Assembly (NCBI GenBank): GCA_024278055.1
Contig: JAJRTY010000002.1
Location: 1-64,000 of the forward strand
Direction: 5' to 3'
Length of the DNA stretch: 64,000 nt
DNA from: Alphaproteobacteria bacterium
GTDB lineage: Bacteria; Pseudomonadota; Alphaproteobacteria; Rhizobiales; JAJFHR01
The position numbers and the translations under genes were made by a program. The notes under the pieces were generated by a model. It had not been told where the DNA came from. It saw nothing but the letters and a program-made list of their open reading frames with translations, and did not search any database. Of the stretch, positions 63,625-64,000 are shown one piece after another (the stretch's first letter is position 1; every line of letters starts with the position of its first letter).

Positions 63625-64000
63625 TGAGTTTGATGCAACGTTTGTGCGCCAGCGCGTGGGGCAGTTTCGCGAACAGGTTGCCCGCCGCATTGCCGGGGAT
63701 CTGAGTGAAGATGAATTCAAGCCCCTTCGTCTGATGAATGGCCTATACCTCCAGTTGCACGCCTATATGCTGCGTGTGGCCATTCCCTACGGTACACTGT
63801 CATCGCGACAAATGCACAAGCTTGCGGATATCTCGGTCAAATATGACAAGGGCTATGGCCATTTCACCACGCGCCAGAATATTCAGTTCAACTGGCCTGA
63901 ACTCAAAGATGTGCCCGATCTTCTCGACGAACTGGCAGATGTTGAAATGCATGCGATCCAGACCAGCGGCAACTGCATTCGCAATGTTACCGCCGATCAT
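63611..64000 (+). CDS. cysI: Nitrite/sulfite reductase CysI, N-terminal part (runs off the window)
   Basis: The frame opens with ATG at 63611 (MYRYDEFDATFVRQRVGQF) and is open for 130 codons to the window end. The visible part has the ferredoxin-like half-domain with LRLMNGLYLQLHAYMLRVAIPYG (about 40-62) and GYGHFTTRQNIQFNW (about 80-94), then TSGNCIRNVTADH, the well-known start of alphaproteobacterial sulfite/nitrite reductases, which use siroheme and a [4Fe-4S] cluster. It would reduce sulfite to sulfide in assimilation. The upstream reductase and ferredoxin genes are its probable electron supply. Confidence 0.92.
   Translation, partial: MYRYDEFDATFVRQRVGQFREQVARRIAGDLSEDEFKPLRLMNGLYLQLHAYMLRVAIPYGTLSSRQMHKLADISVKYDKGYGHFTTRQNIQFNWPELKDVPDLLDELADVEMHAIQTSGNCIRNVTADH

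Noticed and set aside
1-64000. CRISPR arrays, insertion sequences, phage genes, integrase/attachment sites
   Set aside because: Looked for repeats at regular spacing, transposase motifs and tRNA-linked duplications (around tRNA-Leu at 24310-24396); none seen.

Overview
The window looks like a chromosomal segment of an alphaproteobacterium, most likely of the order Hyphomicrobiales (Rhizobiales). The grounds are a SAM-II riboswitch in front of metZ, the cysG / DUF2849 / cysI order at the right edge, the linked aspS, rnd, ppx and ppk, Tad-type pilus genes, class III cyclases, and several TTG starts with good ribosome binding sites. No phage, insertion sequence, CRISPR array or rRNA was recognised. 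One tRNA, Leu(UAA), is present.

Layout. 0-5 kb: SAM-II-controlled metZ, a small DUF6356 gene, an Lrp/AsnC regulator, and a biotin-carboxylase operon (pccA plus a gamma-glutamylcyclotransferase). 5-10.5 kb: a protein of unknown function with an internal duplication, a 0.9 kb gene-free stretch, a small secreted protein, two TadE-like pseudopilins and a TadG-like gene broken by an in-frame TAA. 10.6-19 kb: aspS, rnd, a DUF6065 gene, ppx-ppk (polyphosphate turnover) and a UPF0173 hydrolase. 19-30.6 kb: two membrane class III cyclases (one with a ferredoxin domain), an extensin/M15-like protein, an ArsR-SRPBCC pair, tRNA-Leu, cinA-like, sfsA, map, a radC gene broken by an in-frame TAA, a histidine kinase and response regulator, and a DUF3750 protein. 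30.6-39 kb: a dipeptide-type ABC transporter with an M81 (MlrC) metallopeptidase and a divergent ArgE-type deacylase, suggesting uptake and hydrolysis of peptides or N-acyl compounds.

41-51.5 kb is the most interesting part. A plus-strand operon encodes SuyA and SuyB ((R)-sulfolactate sulfo-lyase, giving pyruvate and sulfite), an Ldh2/ComC-type 2-hydroxyacid dehydrogenase, a MatB-like malonyl-CoA synthetase, and a TauE/SafE permease suited to sulfite export. Facing it on the minus strand are an NDP-forming CoA-ligase pair (SucCD/MtkAB-like) and a CysK-like enzyme. Divergent from these are an IclR regulator and a Pta/Ptb-type phosphotransacylase. I read this as an organosulfonate or C3-acid catabolic island whose CoA-ligase substrates are unknown.

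51.6-60.6 kb: a cupredoxin, a DUF1028 protein, a PhnDCEE-type ABC importer ending in a HAD phosphatase but with no C-P lyase nearby, glycerate 2-kinase with its own IclR regulator, and an XRE-cupin regulator. 60.8-64 kb: ferredoxin-NADP reductase, a [2Fe-2S] ferredoxin, a C-terminally truncated CysG, DUF2849, and the start of cysI running off the window. Together these form a reductant-plus-cofactor operon for ferredoxin-dependent sulfite reduction.

Several genes carry small lesions: in-frame TAA in tadG and radC, an Asp-to-Tyr change in the D-loop of an ABC ATPase, and a truncated cysG. Whether these are real or assembly errors cannot be decided from the sequence alone.
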